Positions 40,948 through 52,774 are shown, numbered from the stretch's first letter. The stretch is DNA of 64,000 nt from Heterocephalus glaber (GCF_000247695.1 NW_004624734.1:12161775-12225774); one strand, 5' to 3'. Program-made: numbers and translations. The notes: generated by a model not told the origin, from the letters alone.

Positions 40948-40982
40948 ATCGCTTCTTGGCCTTTTGGCTAAGATCAAGTGTA
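40948..40982 (+). pseudogene. U2 snRNA 5'-end fragment (retroposed)
   Basis: ATCGCTTCTTGGCCTTTTGG followed by CTAAGATCAAGTG is the first ~33 nt of U2 snRNA with one mismatch (C to T at position 10). It is bracketed by an 18-bp perfect direct repeat, TAATTTTAGCATTTATCA, at 40931-40948 and 40981-40998. There is no A tail. Confidence 0.9.
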
Positions 40983-41029
40983 ATTTTAGCATTTATCAAT
41001 GGATCTTGCCTGTGGCAATTATTTCTTTG

Positions 41030-41033
<4 letters not shown>

Positions 41034-41067
<34 letters not shown>
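41034..41067 (+). repeat. (CA)n microsatellite
   Basis: About 17 CA units followed by CACCAC units. Confidence 0.97.
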
Positions 41068-41068
<1 letters not shown>

Positions 41069-41069
41069 C

Positions 41070-41440
41070 ACCACCACCACCAACACCACATACACCCACA
41101 GATATCATATTCAAATGGCAGGAAAGCAAAAACAAAGAGAAAATCTTGGAGACAGCTAGAGAAAAAAGAAATATTACATTCACAGGAACCAGATAAGATA
41201 TAGCAAGGGTCTCATCAGCAACCATACAAATTAGAAGACAGTAGTATGACAACAATATTCATCTTAAAGTGGAAAAATTTTCCAAACCTTTTAACACAGA
41301 ATTCTGTATCCACCAACAGTGCATTTTGAAAAATGGAGGAGAAATAAGGACTTTTTTCCAGACAAACAAAAACTGAGGGAATTCACTGCAACAAACCTGC
41401 CCTACATGAAATGTTAAAGTCCCTTAACATTTTAAAATAA
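41070..41440 (+). repeat. L1-like LINE fragment, sense
   Basis: CAAGGGTCTCATCAGCAACC, GAATTCTGTATCCACCAAC and CTGCCCTACATGAAATGTTAA resemble L1M ORF2 with a broken frame. Confidence 0.55.
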
Positions 41441-41876
41441 TAGGACAGAAGGAAAATAATCTTCCATACAGAGGAATTTTCATTAATAAACACAGAAGGA
41501 AGTTAAGGAAATAATTACCACTAGGACACCAAAATAAATAACTTCAAACATTATTCCCAAACTACTGACAACCTGAATGCCAGTTAACTCGTACATAAAT
41601 TAAGATCATTTTCTATCCCTCTTATTTCAGAAAAGATTTGGGTAGTATGCCTCTTTCATGATGTTGCTACGAAGGTCAAAATAGTACAATTATGAATGAC
41701 TAAGCCTTAAAATAAAAAATGCTAGCAAGATAGATGTTACAGCTTGCCCAAAACATTTTCGTATGTCAAAGGTTTCAGTTGAATTAGCTGATATTGAAAG
41801 GAAAGGACTGTGGAAGCATAGAAAGACTCCGGGGTTGTTCATTTTGGCAGGAAACTATCACAAAGAGTGATGCTGT

Positions 41877-42300
41877 TTAATCATCGAGAAGAACCATTAT
41901 GGAAAGATGGTCTGACGAGAGCTGGGCGCCAGCTGCAAGCACAAAGAAAAATCTTTCCCAGTTGGATATAATGTCATCCACTCCCGCCCCAACCTCAGCG
42001 TGTGACCCCACCTCCTCTGAGTCCCTGCAGCCCTCCCCAAGCATCGCTTCATCTGATCCTCTCAACAGCCTTTCGAAGCAGCTAATGTTAATGTTCTTAC
42101 AACAGAGACGCAAAGGTTCTAGGCCTCTCTCAGTGAGGCCAATGGGCTGTCCTGACCTCCTCCACATTCTCGTTCAGGCCAAATATTCTGATGCCAAGAA
42201 CTCAGAAACTGTGCAGTGCTATTTCCTGAATGCTATTGCCTCAGATGTGGATTTGGGTAGTTCTTGAGTTGATTTTAGGAAACCTCACCTAAGAAAGTTA
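41877..42300. other. Unexplained GC-richer block with a 122-residue plus frame
   Basis: A frame at 41899-42267 (+) opens after an in-frame TAA and ends VDLGSS*. A minus frame of 96 residues overlaps it. Neither is recognised. The left part of the block (GGCTGTTGAGAGGATCAGAT on the minus strand) is weakly MIR-like. Composition differs from the AT-rich flanks. Confidence 0.3.
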
Positions 42301-42492
42301 CTTCAGTTCTCTTTTGGTCCTTTTGGCTACATCCTAGACAAACTCTGTTTGGCGCTAGTGACTTTGCCAGCTCCCCTATACTTCCTAATCTCTTTAACAG
42401 AGAGCAAAGGCCTCAGGCTTAGAGGCATTACAAGGATATAAGATCTGGCTATAATTTGATAATATAGTTTGATTTTCATTTTGCTGATCTTT

Positions 42493-42573
42493 TTTTTTTG
42501 GTACCAGGGATCGAACTTGGGTCCTTGCACTTGCGTAGTAGGTGGCAACATCACTAAGCTAAATCCCCGGTCC
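42493..42573 (-). repeat. ID-type SINE
   Basis: GGTACCAGGGATCGAACTTG ... AAGCTAAATCCCCGGTCC. Duplication TGCTGATCTTT at 42482-42492 and 42574-42584. Confidence 0.95.
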
Positions 42574-42901
42574 TGCTGATCTTTATAATTACTGTATTTC
42601 CTATTTACAACAACTCTAACATGTAGTATAACAAAGGCTCTTTTAAAACAAAACTAAAAACTAAGTTGATAAAAATGTTAAGACACAGTAGTATGGACGC
42701 AGGGCACAGCTTGGGAAAGTGGTATGGATGATGATGGTTACAGGAGAACCATGAAAGGCCAGTTCACACAATGTACCATGGAGAACTACATTGCTCAGCT
42801 GTGAGCCACCGATGCTGCCTAAAAGCTTTGTAGTATCCTTGTTGACCTATTCTTGTCTAAGAGTGACTGTAGAGAGACCCACTAAATAAAGATTCTTAGT
42901 T

Positions 42902-42995
42902 GTTTTTTGTGTTTTTTTTTGTACTGGGGATCGAACTCGGGTCCTTGCACTTGCGCAGCAGATGGCGAAACCACTGAGCTAAATCCCCGGCCCAG
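42902..42995 (-). repeat. ID-type SINE
   Basis: GTACTGGGGATCGAACTCGG ... GAGCTAAATCCCCGGCCC. Duplication GATTCTTAGTT at 42891-42901 and 42996-43006. Confidence 0.95.
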
Positions 42996-43063
42996 GATTC
43001 TTAGTTTTCAAAGTTTTTTCATATATTATTCCCATTCACCCAAACATTCATCTATCCATCCTT

Positions 43064-43175
43064 CATCCATCCATCCATCCATCCATCTTTTCTTCCACTC
43101 CTCCCTCTCTCCCTTTCTCCTTCCATCTATTCATCATCATCATCATCATCAAAAAACAAAACAAAACAGCAACAA
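43064..43175 (+). repeat. Simple-repeat cluster (CATC)n, (TCA)n and CAAAA-rich
   Basis: CCATCCATCCATCCATCC near 43068-43086, ATCATCATCATC at 43133-43149, then AAAACAAAACAAAACAGC. Confidence 0.9.
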
Positions 43176-43179
43176 ACAC

Positions 43180-44470
43180 CCCCACCCAACCCACACCTTT
43201 CTCCTTACACTGATTCTCAGATATTCCCAGCGGGGAGTCCCCAACCAGAGAACAAACTCATTCTCTGAGACCTTGAGGGGATTCTCTGGAAGCTCAAGCT
43301 CAATTTTCCAAAACTTTAGCTTAAAAGTTCATGCCAGTTTTGGACCCCACTTATAGGAAGCCATGTCTTTTGCTGTAACATCTCTCTGCAAGAATCTTCC
43401 ATAAAGCTGACCCTCTCAGATGACCCTTGCTTATACTAATGGCTTCCTAGCAACACTGCCATGGTCTCCGGGGACCCCCACTGGAGATGCAAGGACCTGC
43501 TTTGTGCCAGTTCCTGTACCAGGGATACAGAGATCAAGAAACACCCCGAGGGAGGACAAACTGGTCTCAGCACAAAGCCTAGGAGTAGCTTGGTTTGTGG
43601 TCAGAGAACAAGCGCTCTGCAGCAGCTCCAGGTGCCTTCCCTTTAAGAGGGATGGAGGCAATAGTTTAAAATCTCTGACTTTGGAGTTACACAGCCCTAA
43701 ATTCAAAGTCCACCTATGGTGAGTTATAGGATTTTGGGTACTGGGAATTTCTGGGATTGTAAAGAAAACACCTGGATTTGGAAACTGGAAGAAAAAGCAG
43801 CTCAGCCTGCAGAGGGCCTGGAGAGGAAGGGCGGGAGGGCACAAAGGCTGTGTGGCATAGGGACCAAGAGCCCTGACCTCACCCTCTGATGGCCTGGGTT
43901 CTTCCCCAGCTGCATACCACCCAGCCCCTGCCACTGATGAGGAACAATCTCTTGTGTGCATTTCCTGTGTCACAAACAAGGAGCGTGAGTGAGGTGCTTC
44001 CTAAGGGTCCTCCCAGCTCACATGCTCTCTGCTCCACCTTGCCCTTTCACTAGGATTTGGCTTTCAGTGTTATCTTCTTTATGGGTCTTTCTCTCCTTGT
44101 TGCTTCTTAAAATGCTGTGTCTACCCCTCTCATGTTATAAAACCAATAGCTATCTGCCGTCACTGCTCAAATGTTCTCTCTTTCATTTATGAAGATCAAC
44201 AGCCTCTGTTCCTAGTATGGACGCCTGAGCGGCTTGGGAAGATGCTATCTATCACTGGGCTCATTATAGTTCCAGAAAGCAGCAGCACAATGGATTAGAA
44301 AAGCCAAATTTCATTACGTGACCCACAATGGTTCTCCAGCCAAGACTCCATCATGATGCTCATATCCCTAAGGTCAGTTTCTCTTTTTTTTCCTGAGTGC
44401 AATAAATGCCAGCTTAATTAGGTGCTTCTCCTCCAATCTCCACAATGAGTACCCATCAAATCTTAATTAA
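43180..44470. other. No recognised gene
   Basis: Opposed frames at 43420-43979 are chance; no domain is seen on either strand. Confidence 0.45.
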
Positions 44471-44479
44471 TAAAGTGAG

Positions 44480-45319
44480 AATTTATTAAATTTTTAGTTC
44501 TAATAAATAGTCATTTTCTCAGCAATGGGGCCCAAGCCTTGGTAAAAATGAAATGGTCTATGTGACCATTCAAGGAGAAAATGTTACACTATGTTCTTTA
44601 GTTACAAAAGTGAGTCTCTCCTCCTACCCAGCCCTATCACCATCTTGTTGTAGTTCAGAGGCCTGAAGCTGAATTCAGTTTTGTTTTGTTTTTTATCACA
44701 CTGAGGTCCCAGGATACCCTAGCTGAACATTCTTGTCTTCAAAATTAACAGAAAAGGAAAACAAAAATCTCAACTGAGAAGTGTGTATTAAGAGTAGAAT
44801 ATTCTCCCTATCCATGGAAACACTGACAAATCTGCTCAGAAGGAAGTTCAGCCAGAAGAAGGGCCAGACACATTCTGGAACACTCTTTCCTTTTTCTTGA
44901 AGGGGCTGGGTGAGGTGGTGAATTCAGCCATTCAGAGTCCCAGGAAGAATTAGTGTTTTCAACCACAAATGAAGAATATATACCAGGGGGAAATCAAGGC
45001 TTCGGTAAAACTCATCTTCTATAAAGCTTTGGAGGAAGATGAGTGAAGCAATAAGGCAGTGTCTTATGCTGTGTTTGTGATTCATTTTGAAAAGACTCAA
45101 TTTAGACTCAACGGGTAAAGATGAGATGGGCAGAGAGGCTTCCCATCTGCCCAGCCCTGGAAGGTGGCTATTGATTGAGGCCTAAACTTGAAAAGCTGGG
45201 CATGAGGAACTAATGGGATCAGCTCCCTGGATGAGCCCAGCAAGCTCAGGGCAGAGTGAATGATGGTCCCTCATCCTCACTCATCCCTAGGCTCCTCGCC
45301 CAGCAGCCGCTGCTTGCTT
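44480..45319 (-). other. KCNK13: Probable KCNK13 3' untranslated region
   Basis: Sequence following the stop codon. On the minus strand the first clear AATAAA is at 44487-44482, which would give a 3' UTR of about 0.85 kb. No transposon is recognised in this interval, in keeping with an exon. The true end is not visible from sequence and could lie elsewhere. Confidence 0.4.
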
Positions 45320-46203
45320 CTACCTGTCCCCACTGGTCTCTGCCAGCCTGTTGTTCATTATTGCAAAGGCCCCGACGCCCCCTGAGAATTCGTCATCTCG
45401 GGACAGGGTGCTGGTCTGGTGGGGGCCGCCGTTGGCCATCTCAGACAGCTGCTTCTGGAGGATGGCCAGTGCCACCTTGTTGGAGTCCTTCATGGAGATC
45501 ATCTCCCCTGAGAGGCGGCGCCCCTCCGTGTCACTCTCCATCACCCCGTCTGTTTCTATGGAGATGTTGCAGCGGTTCCTGACATGGCCCGGCATCACTG
45601 CGTTCCTCCGGGACTGCAAGAGTCTTCTTTGGCATTGGCAGAAGCACCCACCACCCATTTTCCTCAGGATCCAGTTCACTGACTGTTTGATCAGGATGGA
45701 GATGACATTGAACAAGGAGTACAGGCAGCAGACACCCATGAGGATGAAGACAAAGTTGGCAAAGCGGTAGAGACCCTGGCTGTCATACTGAGCATTCTGG
45801 CTGCTGACCAGGTCCCCAAAGCCGATGGTGCTGAAAGCCACAAAGCAGAAGTAGAGGGAATCGAAGTAGCTCCAGCCTTCCATGGGGGCGTACAGGGCTG
45901 ATGCCCCGCAGGAGATGAGCACCGAGGCTGAGCACAGGATCAGCATTACATAGTACACCGAGGGCTTCCAGCCAGCCAGGCTGTCTGGCTCCCCCTTTCC
46001 TGGGGCTTTCAGGCTGTCCTGGGCCAGCACCCCACGTCTCCGCAGCTGGCGCTGGTGGCACGACCTCATGATGTAGGCGATGACGGTGATCAGGCGCTCC
46101 AGGAAGAGGTTAAAGAACAGGATGGTGCTCGCACACCCAACAAGGCCGTAAAAAATCAGGAAGATTTTTCCTCCTACCGTTGCTGGAGTTGTCATCCCAA
46201 ACC
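45320..46203 (-). CDS. KCNK13: KCNK13 (THIK-1) two-pore potassium channel, last coding exon
   Basis: Encodes the last 294 residues of THIK-1, a K2P background potassium channel of the plasma membrane that sets resting potential and is prominent in microglia. Counting from the split glycine at the acceptor (...tccttcag above 46203): end of the first selectivity filter (GFG, 1-3), M2 (about 12-45), a basic intracellular loop (QRQLRRRG, 51-58), M3 (81-105), second pore with FSTIGFGD (124-131), M4 (about 147-175), and a cytosolic tail ending NNRLAETSGDR and TAG at 45322-45320. The tail contains IETD (216-219), a caspase-8-type site; cleavage of THIK-1 by caspase-8 is reported. The tail reads MKDSNKVALAI, which seems 2-3 residues shorter than the human form I recall. 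The frame is open throughout, so the exon looks functional. Exon 1 (N-terminus, M1, first pore helix) is outside the window. Confidence 0.97.
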
Positions 46204-46614
46204 CTGAAGGAGACAAAAATCAGAGAGAAGAGTGAGATAGGTCTTGGCCATGAACGGAGCTAGAGTCTGGGCTCTGGTGGCTGAAAGAGGACCTAAAGAA
46301 AGGTTCTTAACATCACTCAGACCTGGCCTTGCAAGGAAGGAGCAGGAGAATTCCTTTGGGAGACACTAAGCATTGCTGAGAGCATGGAGCAGGACCTGCT
46401 GCAAGCCCACGTGGTTCTACTGTGAGAACCAGAAAAAGGTCCCTTGTCCTCTGGGTTTGGTGATGACCATGTGGACAGCATTACAGCCTCCTCTGCCCCT
46501 TTTGCTGGATATCCTTGTACAGTTTGCAACCTGAACAATGCTCGACAGATCTTGTTCAGAGATATGGGCAGGCTCATTCGAAGAAGAGGTGTATACAGAT
46601 GCTTTAGAATTCAT

Positions 46615-46880
46615 TTATTCTACACTCATAGAACCGAGGAAGAGACAGATCTGGTCCCTGCCCTCATGGAGCTCTAGTCAGTGAGATGATCAAAGTGTTA
46701 TGCTATGGGATCTAAGAGGGGAAAACATCTCGGACTTGGGGTTCTGGGAGGATTGTGCAGGGAGAGCTAAAAAGCTAAGAAGAGCTAGGCAGGAAAGGAG
46801 AAGGGTTTATGTGAGTGGTGACGGTGAGGGGGGATATTCCAGACAGAGAAACAGCAGACACTACACATGTAGAAAGGAGA
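46615..46880. repeat. Old dispersed repeat, family not assigned
   Basis: TCTGGTCCCTGCCCTCATGG, CTCTAGTCAGTGAGATG and ATATTCCAGACAGAGAAACAG follow a common ancient mammalian repeat type. Confidence 0.4.
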
Positions 46881-47449
46881 AATTTAATCAGTAGTTTTTC
46901 ATCTATTAAACAAAATTCTTCAAACACATACCGCATGCTCTTGGAGCGATAACAGAGATACTGGATGCTATGGTTTAACAAAAATACAAAGCATCTGTCT
47001 CTTTTGCCTCGGCCTTTAACTCTCCACTGTTTTCACCTTTATCTGCCTGTGTATCCAGGCACACTGCTAAGAATATATACTGTAGGACAACAGGTGTCAT
47101 TGAGAAAAACAGATGTAGAAAGAGGAACAATGTACACAGTATTTCTCACAGAGGGGCAGTGAGGAACCCTCCTTAGAGGGATGTGGACTCCTTCCAACAA
47201 ATGATGCAGTTAGATAGGAGCAGGTTGACTTGCTGAGGGGACTGGCATCAGAGTCACTGAATCCAAACACCAATAAAGAGAAAAATGAGTACTGGGTGAC
47301 TGGGTGTGCCTTTCTGGGTTCAATTTCTTATTCAAATCAAACATCCTTCTTTCCATTTTTTTTTTTCATTTTCAAGTTATTTCCTTGGGGTTCCAAGGAC
47401 TCCCTCATTATCCTTTTATTTTTTATGTTGAGATAGTCTCACTAAATTG

Positions 47450-47845
47450 CTGTTATGCCTTGTGTCTGGATGTCCCCCAAAAGCCTCATGCAATCATACA
47501 TGGGGCTTTTTCAGAGGTGGCTGGATCTAGAGTGTGTGATGCTGGGATCGATTCCTGGTGCAATGCTAGGATCAAGGGCACTAGGATTAAGGGTGGGAGT
47601 GCTACCTGCCCTAAGTAGCCTGGATAAGGTAAAAGGGACAGAAGGAGCTGTGGTCGTTCCTTATTCCTTAGTTACCTTCTGACCCCCATGAACTGTTTCT
47701 CCTCTGTGATGCCACCCTGCCTTGGAGCCAGCTGACTACGGACTGAAACCTCTACACACTGTGAGCTACATAAACCTTTCCTCCTTTTAACTTCGGGTGT
47801 CAAGTATTTTGTCTCAGCACCTAGAAAAGTGACTAAGACAGGTGC
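47450..47845 (+). mobile_element. MaLR-type LTR
   Basis: TGTTATGCCTTGTGTCTGGA start, CCCCCAAAAGCCTCATGC, GGAGCCAGCTGACTACGGAC, ACATAAACCTTTCCTCC and end GTGACTAAGACA. Confidence 0.75.
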
Positions 47846-47920
47846 CTGGGCTGGCCTTAAATCCATGATCCACCTGCCTCAACCTCCCATTGTGCTGGGA
47901 CTACAGGTGTGCGCCGTCAC
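47845..47920 (-). repeat. B1 SINE, half copy
   Basis: GGGCTGGCCTTAAATCCATG and GTGCTGGGACTACAGGTGTG, inverted, directly after the LTR end. Confidence 0.6.
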
Positions 47921-49150
47921 TCCCAGATTCCATTGTTTCCTCATTTCCCGACAGTCCCCACTTTGTTCCCAAATCACTCCTTTTCCTTGTTGCTACAGCT
48001 TAGCCAGTGACTGCTGCCACTGTCCCCTGGGAAGTGGCAGATCAGATTCTGAAGTGTATGGGCTTCTGGGAGTAATGACCTCTTGGTCTGCTGAAGCAAA
48101 GGGACCACTTCCCCCGAACACCCAGATGTGTACACAATATTACCACTTAGTTCTTCAGTTAAATTTAATTGTTCCTTCTCAACACACAGAGAGCTGCCTT
48201 CAAGTGAGAAATTAATAACATGGAACCAAGAGAATCAAAGAAAATACTGAGTTCAGATTTTTAGCTTGGATGGAATGGAATGCACAGGATGATTTGATAA
48301 AGATGAACCAAAGGACAAGGAACAATGCTTTGAGTTAGTTACAGTCCCCAGTGGTAGAGAGAGAACCAGACCCTCATCTCTTCTTTAAGAATTTTGTTCT
48401 CACAATCAAAGCCCCCTCAGCTACTCTTGGAGATGTGGATTCTTATTTCTTAGGAATCTTCTGTATGTAAAGAAATACGTTGTTTTTGCTGTATTTCTCT
48501 TTGTAGGATCTTTAGTTCTTATCCCCAAGCTCAAGTTGCAATGAGGTGAAGTTGTGGAGAACCGATTTTAATGACTTGAGTGAACTGAATTAAATGATTA
48601 AGCCAGGAACAGTCTCTTTCTACCATATCCAAAAAAATCCTGAGGAATAACTGCATGTTGAGCAATTAGTCCCAGATATTTTGAGAAACTTGGAGTAATC
48701 GCCACTGGCTCCGTGAATTCCTGGAACCAGGAAAGCTTGCAAATGTTTCCTCACTAAGAAGGCAGAAAAATGCAGGCCAGAGCCACCTGCTCCAAAGCTG
48801 TAAGGCAGTGAGCGTACTGTTACTCTAGTCACTGAAAACAGACTGAGGCAGCATGCAGAAATGGGGAACACTTACTTATCCAGCCATCTGTCTGTCCCAT
48901 AGGATTCCAGAAACTAGATAAGATTTAATGAAAATAGGAAGGTTCAGAAACAAAAAATGGGGTATGGGGCCCTTACAAGCAATAAAAGAACTTTGTCGTG
49001 CGTCTGCCTTGCTGGTCCAAGAGGTGACATGGTTACTTCATTCTTGGGACAGAGTCACGGGAATTATTATGGATCCTCTCCTAGTCACGGATAATGGTGA
49101 TAACTGACAGAGCACCTGTTCACTTCAAGGTCTTGCACTGTTTGGGCCAC

Positions 49151-49477
49151 TGCTATGACTTGAATGTTTGTGTTCCCACAAATTTCTATGTTGGGATCCT
49201 CAACATGAGGTGATGGTATTTTAAAGGGGAACCTAGGGAGGGGATTAGGTCATGAGGGTGGAGCCCTGGTGAATGGCATTAGTGCTCTTGTAAGAGAGAC
49301 CCAGGAGAACTCCTTATCCCAGTGTGAGGACACAGCAAGGAGGCCTAGGAGGAAGCCGGAACCCACCAGATACTGTGTCTGCAGGTGCCCTGACCTTGGA
49401 CTTCTCAGCATCTAGAACTATGAGCAATATATTTCTGTTGCTGATAAGTCACCAAGCAGCCTGAAAAGACTAAGACA
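49151..49477 (+). mobile_element. MLT1-like (ERVL-MaLR) LTR
   Basis: TGCTATGACTTGAATGTTTG, ATTAGGTCATGAGGGTGGAG, CAGTGTGAGGACACAGC, CTTGGACTTCTCAGCATC and end AAGACTAAGACA give an almost complete LTR. Confidence 0.8.
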
Positions 49478-50097
49478 GCTGTATTAAGATGACTTCACAA
49501 GGCCCTTGGCCTCAAGGAGCCCAGAATCCAGGGCTGGGACAAAGAAACTGCTATCTTTAAAATTCCACAGTGAATCAAAGGCCAAAATAACAGCCTGGTG
49601 GACTTAGCTTCAGGGTCCCTAATGCAGCCTCACTTTGGGCTAAGTGACGTAGGCACATTCAGGTGTATTGCTGGCCTCAGCTGACAAGTTTAATGAGCTG
49701 ACTTTGCCAATGAATGAGTGACTTGTGACAGGATCCAAGGATTTAAAATGTCTAGATTCTGTTTTGCTTACTTGGTTTTACAACACTCCATTTTATTAAA
49801 GAAGGGGTAATCATCACTTCTGCTTACTTACTGTATGAGACTGATGAGCGTTTTGGTCAATTAGCACAAGTAACAAAATGACACAAGTAGGGGTGTTCGT
49901 AGAAGCAACTAAGACAGCCTCCTTCCTTGCTTGCTCCTCCAGTGCTTGTGGTTCAAAGTGTCTCTATAGTTTTTACTACTCTGAGAGCTCAGACGTACGT
50001 AAGCTAATCATGCAAGCTCTTCCATAGAAAGACCCCACCACCACCTTCAGTTATCCTAGTGAGCATCAGATGTCTAGGATTAAGAATGATAACTCTC

Positions 50098-50188
50098 GGG
50101 TCGGGGATTTACCTCAGTGGTTTCGCCACCTGCTGTGCAAGCGCAAGGACCCGAGTTCGATCCCTGGTACCAAAAAAAAAAAAAAAAA
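50098..50188 (+). repeat. ID-type SINE
   Basis: GTCGGGGATTTACCTCAGTGG ... GGTACC plus 17 A. Perfect duplication GATAACTCTC at 50088-50097 and 50189-50198. Confidence 0.96.
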
Positions 50189-50284
50189 GATAACTCTCAG
50201 TGTTCTTCCTGATGGGGGAAAGGGATGCAGCACAATTAGGTAAGGTTCTCATAGTTGAGTCCTTGTAATTGATTCTTGGTTTTT

Positions 50285-50365
50285 TTTTTTGGTACATGGG
50301 ATTGAACTCGGGTCCTTGTGCTTGTGCAGCAGGTGGCGAAACCACTGAGCTAAATCCCCGGCCCA
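50285..50365 (-). repeat. ID-type SINE
   Basis: GGTACATGGGATTGAACTCG ... GAGCTAAATCCCCGGCCC. Duplication ATTCTTGGTTTT at 50272-50283 and 50366-50377. Confidence 0.95.
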
Positions 50366-50369
50366 ATTC

Positions 50370-50592
50370 TTGGTTTTATAAGGAGAAACCAGAGGTACTC
50401 ACATGCACCCTCCCTTCTGTCTACCACCATGGATGCCCTGCACTGCCTGGGACTGCCAGCAAGGTCATCACCAGATATAGCCTCTGAGCCTTGAATCTCC
50501 AGAACCACGAGACAAGATAAAACTCTTTTCTTTATAAGATAACCAAGACTCAGGTATTTTGTTAGAGTAACGGAAAATAGACTAATACAGAG
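50370..50592 (+). mobile_element. LTR fragment (MaLR-like 3' part)
   Basis: CTTGAATCTCCAGAACCACG, TTTCTTTATAAGATAACCAAG, TCAGGTATTTTGTTAGAGTA and end ATAGACTAATACAG. Confidence 0.6.
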
Positions 50593-51711
50593 GGAAACTG
50601 GGCATCACTAGTCTATGAATCCCATTTGAAAAAAAGAAAGACTATGGGAGCTAAATACTTTGTCTAAAGTCATAAAGTCAGAATAAGAACCTAGATTGCA
50701 CTGTCTCCGAGGCCCCCACTCTTCCTACCGGACAACAGCCACTGACAGGTGCACAGGCCATAAGTAGAATTGAGAGAAGGAAATTAACCAACTGTTGATA
50801 GTTCCATGCTTTATATAGACACTCAGACCATAGTGGCCACCAAATCTGGTGCCTAAATTTGGGAGAGGGGATTAGCATCTGAAGCTGAAAACCTATAATT
50901 TTCATTTACTAAAATACATGCTTCTGAATGTGTGTCTCATCTAACAAATAATGTAATTAAATCAGTTTGAAAATCTGTTACACCCAATGTATTTCTGCCC
51001 ACCCCTTTATTTCCTTTATTACATAGACTCACAAATACAACTGATTGTTATAAATAGAACTTTCAATGAGTAATTTATTCCTTATGCTTCATGCCTGAGT
51101 CTGGAGGTAGCTGAGCTGATCAAGGCCCCAGGACATGGTGAGGTTCATTTGGAGGCCAGTGAAGTTTGAGGGTACTTTGGTTCAGCACCCTTAAGCCAGT
51201 AATGGTGGCCCTCTCAGAGACAAGTGCCCAAACTACAACCCCAAATCCACTTATTTATTGCAAAGTGCCAACACTCCAACTAAACCTGAATACCAAGGTT
51301 TTAGTTTAGGAAAAACAACTCATACATGAACATCTTTTGTCTTAAAAGAAAAACAACATGTGTGCCATAGGTTTGCCACCACTGCTTTCAGATCTGTGTT
51401 CATGTGACTGTATACTTTAGGGCAACTTATGGGACCAATCCAGGCTCCCCATTGCCTCTGTGGCTTGGGAGGAAGCAAGCAGGGACTTCCATGGTTGCAG
51501 ATGACCGCCATGGAGCCCCTCATGGAGACTGTGCAGGAAGTGGGGCAGGCTTCAGTCTGTCAGCCTGATATGTACATGCTACTAACTACATAGTCTTTTT
51601 TCAAAATTCAATCAAGGTGAAACATTTAAAAGCTTTGTATTATGATATTTTCAAAGGTGGAGGGAATTGTGTAACATATCCTCATTTCCTAGGTTCAGTC
51701 ATGATCAACAT

Positions 51712-52115
51712 TTTGCTAAATGTGTTAGCCTTCTATCACTATAACAAAATACCTGAGCTAAGTCAACTTATAAGGAGGAAAGGTTTGTTTTCATTCATGA
51801 TTTCAGAGTTTCAGTCCATGGTTGACTGGCCTGCTGGTTTTGGGTCTGTGGTGAGACAGAATATCATGGTGGCACTGTGTGGCAAAGGAAGCCGTCACCT
51901 CCTAACAGCCAAGAAGCAGAGAGAGTGTAAGGAGCCAGGATCCAAATCTCTCCTCAGGAGCATGCCTAGTGACTTAATTTCCTTCCACTCGGCCCCACCC
52001 CTTAAAGGTTCCACAACCTCCCAATTAACACCAGAGGCTGGGGACCACGCTTCAACACCTGGGCCTTTGGGGGCACTCCATGTCCAAACTATACCACCAA
52101 CCATGCTTCCCACAG
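51712..52115 (-). mobile_element. MaLR-type LTR, antisense
   Basis: TTCTATCACTATAACAAAAT and ACCTGAGCTAAGTC at the left, CACCCCTTAAAGGTTCCAC and CTCCATGTCCAAACTATACC at the right, in the order expected of an inverted LTR. A 193-residue frame across it is chance. Confidence 0.65.
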
Positions 52116-52685
52116 TGCCAGAATGTTTTCAAGCAAATCGCAGAGAGCACACCACTTTATTCATGAATGACTGCCAAGGACTTTATTTTTCTACATAACC
52201 CATGCCATTATCAGACCTAATCAAATCAACACTCATTCCTTAGCATCAAATAAAACCTAGGCCATATTCCAATTCTCAGAAATGTCTTTTCACAGATCAT
52301 GTGTATGAATCAGGATCGTAACAAGGTCACTTTGAGTAGGTCTTTTATGTCTGTCTTACCAATTAAGTCTCCCCTCCAATATTTGATGCCACTGATTTGT
52401 TAAACTCCTGTAGACTTTAATCACATTTTTTATTTTTAGAAACAATCGAGGAGGGGGAGAAAGCCCTGTGTAGCACAAGTCTGCCCTCATATGCAGCACC
52501 AACTCTCTGGTGTTTCATGGGGACACAGAAATTGGCATGGACTGTAAGCAATTTGGGAATATGTACCAGACACCTTAAAAATATCAACTTCTTTTTTTTC
52601 CTCTTCTTAAAAAGGAGTATATCTCCCAAATAATCAGATACATGACTGACTATGCACCATGGATGTTTGCCATATCTTTACTTTT

Positions 52686-52774
52686 GTTTTTTTTTTTTTC
52701 GTACTGGGGATCGAACTTGGGACCTTGCGCTTGCGCAGCAGGTGGCGAAACCACTGAGCTAAATCCCCGGCCCA
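52686..52774 (-). repeat. ID-type SINE
   Basis: CGTACTGGGGATCGAACTTG ... GAGCTAAATCCCCGGCCCA. 17-bp duplication GCCATATCTTTACTTTT / GCCATGTCTTTACTTTT at 52669-52685 and 52775-52791. Confidence 0.96.

Noticed and set aside
42907..43356. 149-residue plus frame with histidine and serine runs
   Set aside because: Composed of an ID SINE plus CATC and TCA microsatellites.
43431..43979. 182-residue minus frame
   Set aside because: No domain, no splice context, and an equally long frame on the opposite strand.
45351..45770. 139-residue plus frame opposite KCNK13
   Set aside because: Antisense shadow of the well-supported KCNK13 exon.
51617..52198. 193-residue plus frame
   Set aside because: It covers an inverted MaLR-like LTR; no retroviral or cellular domain.
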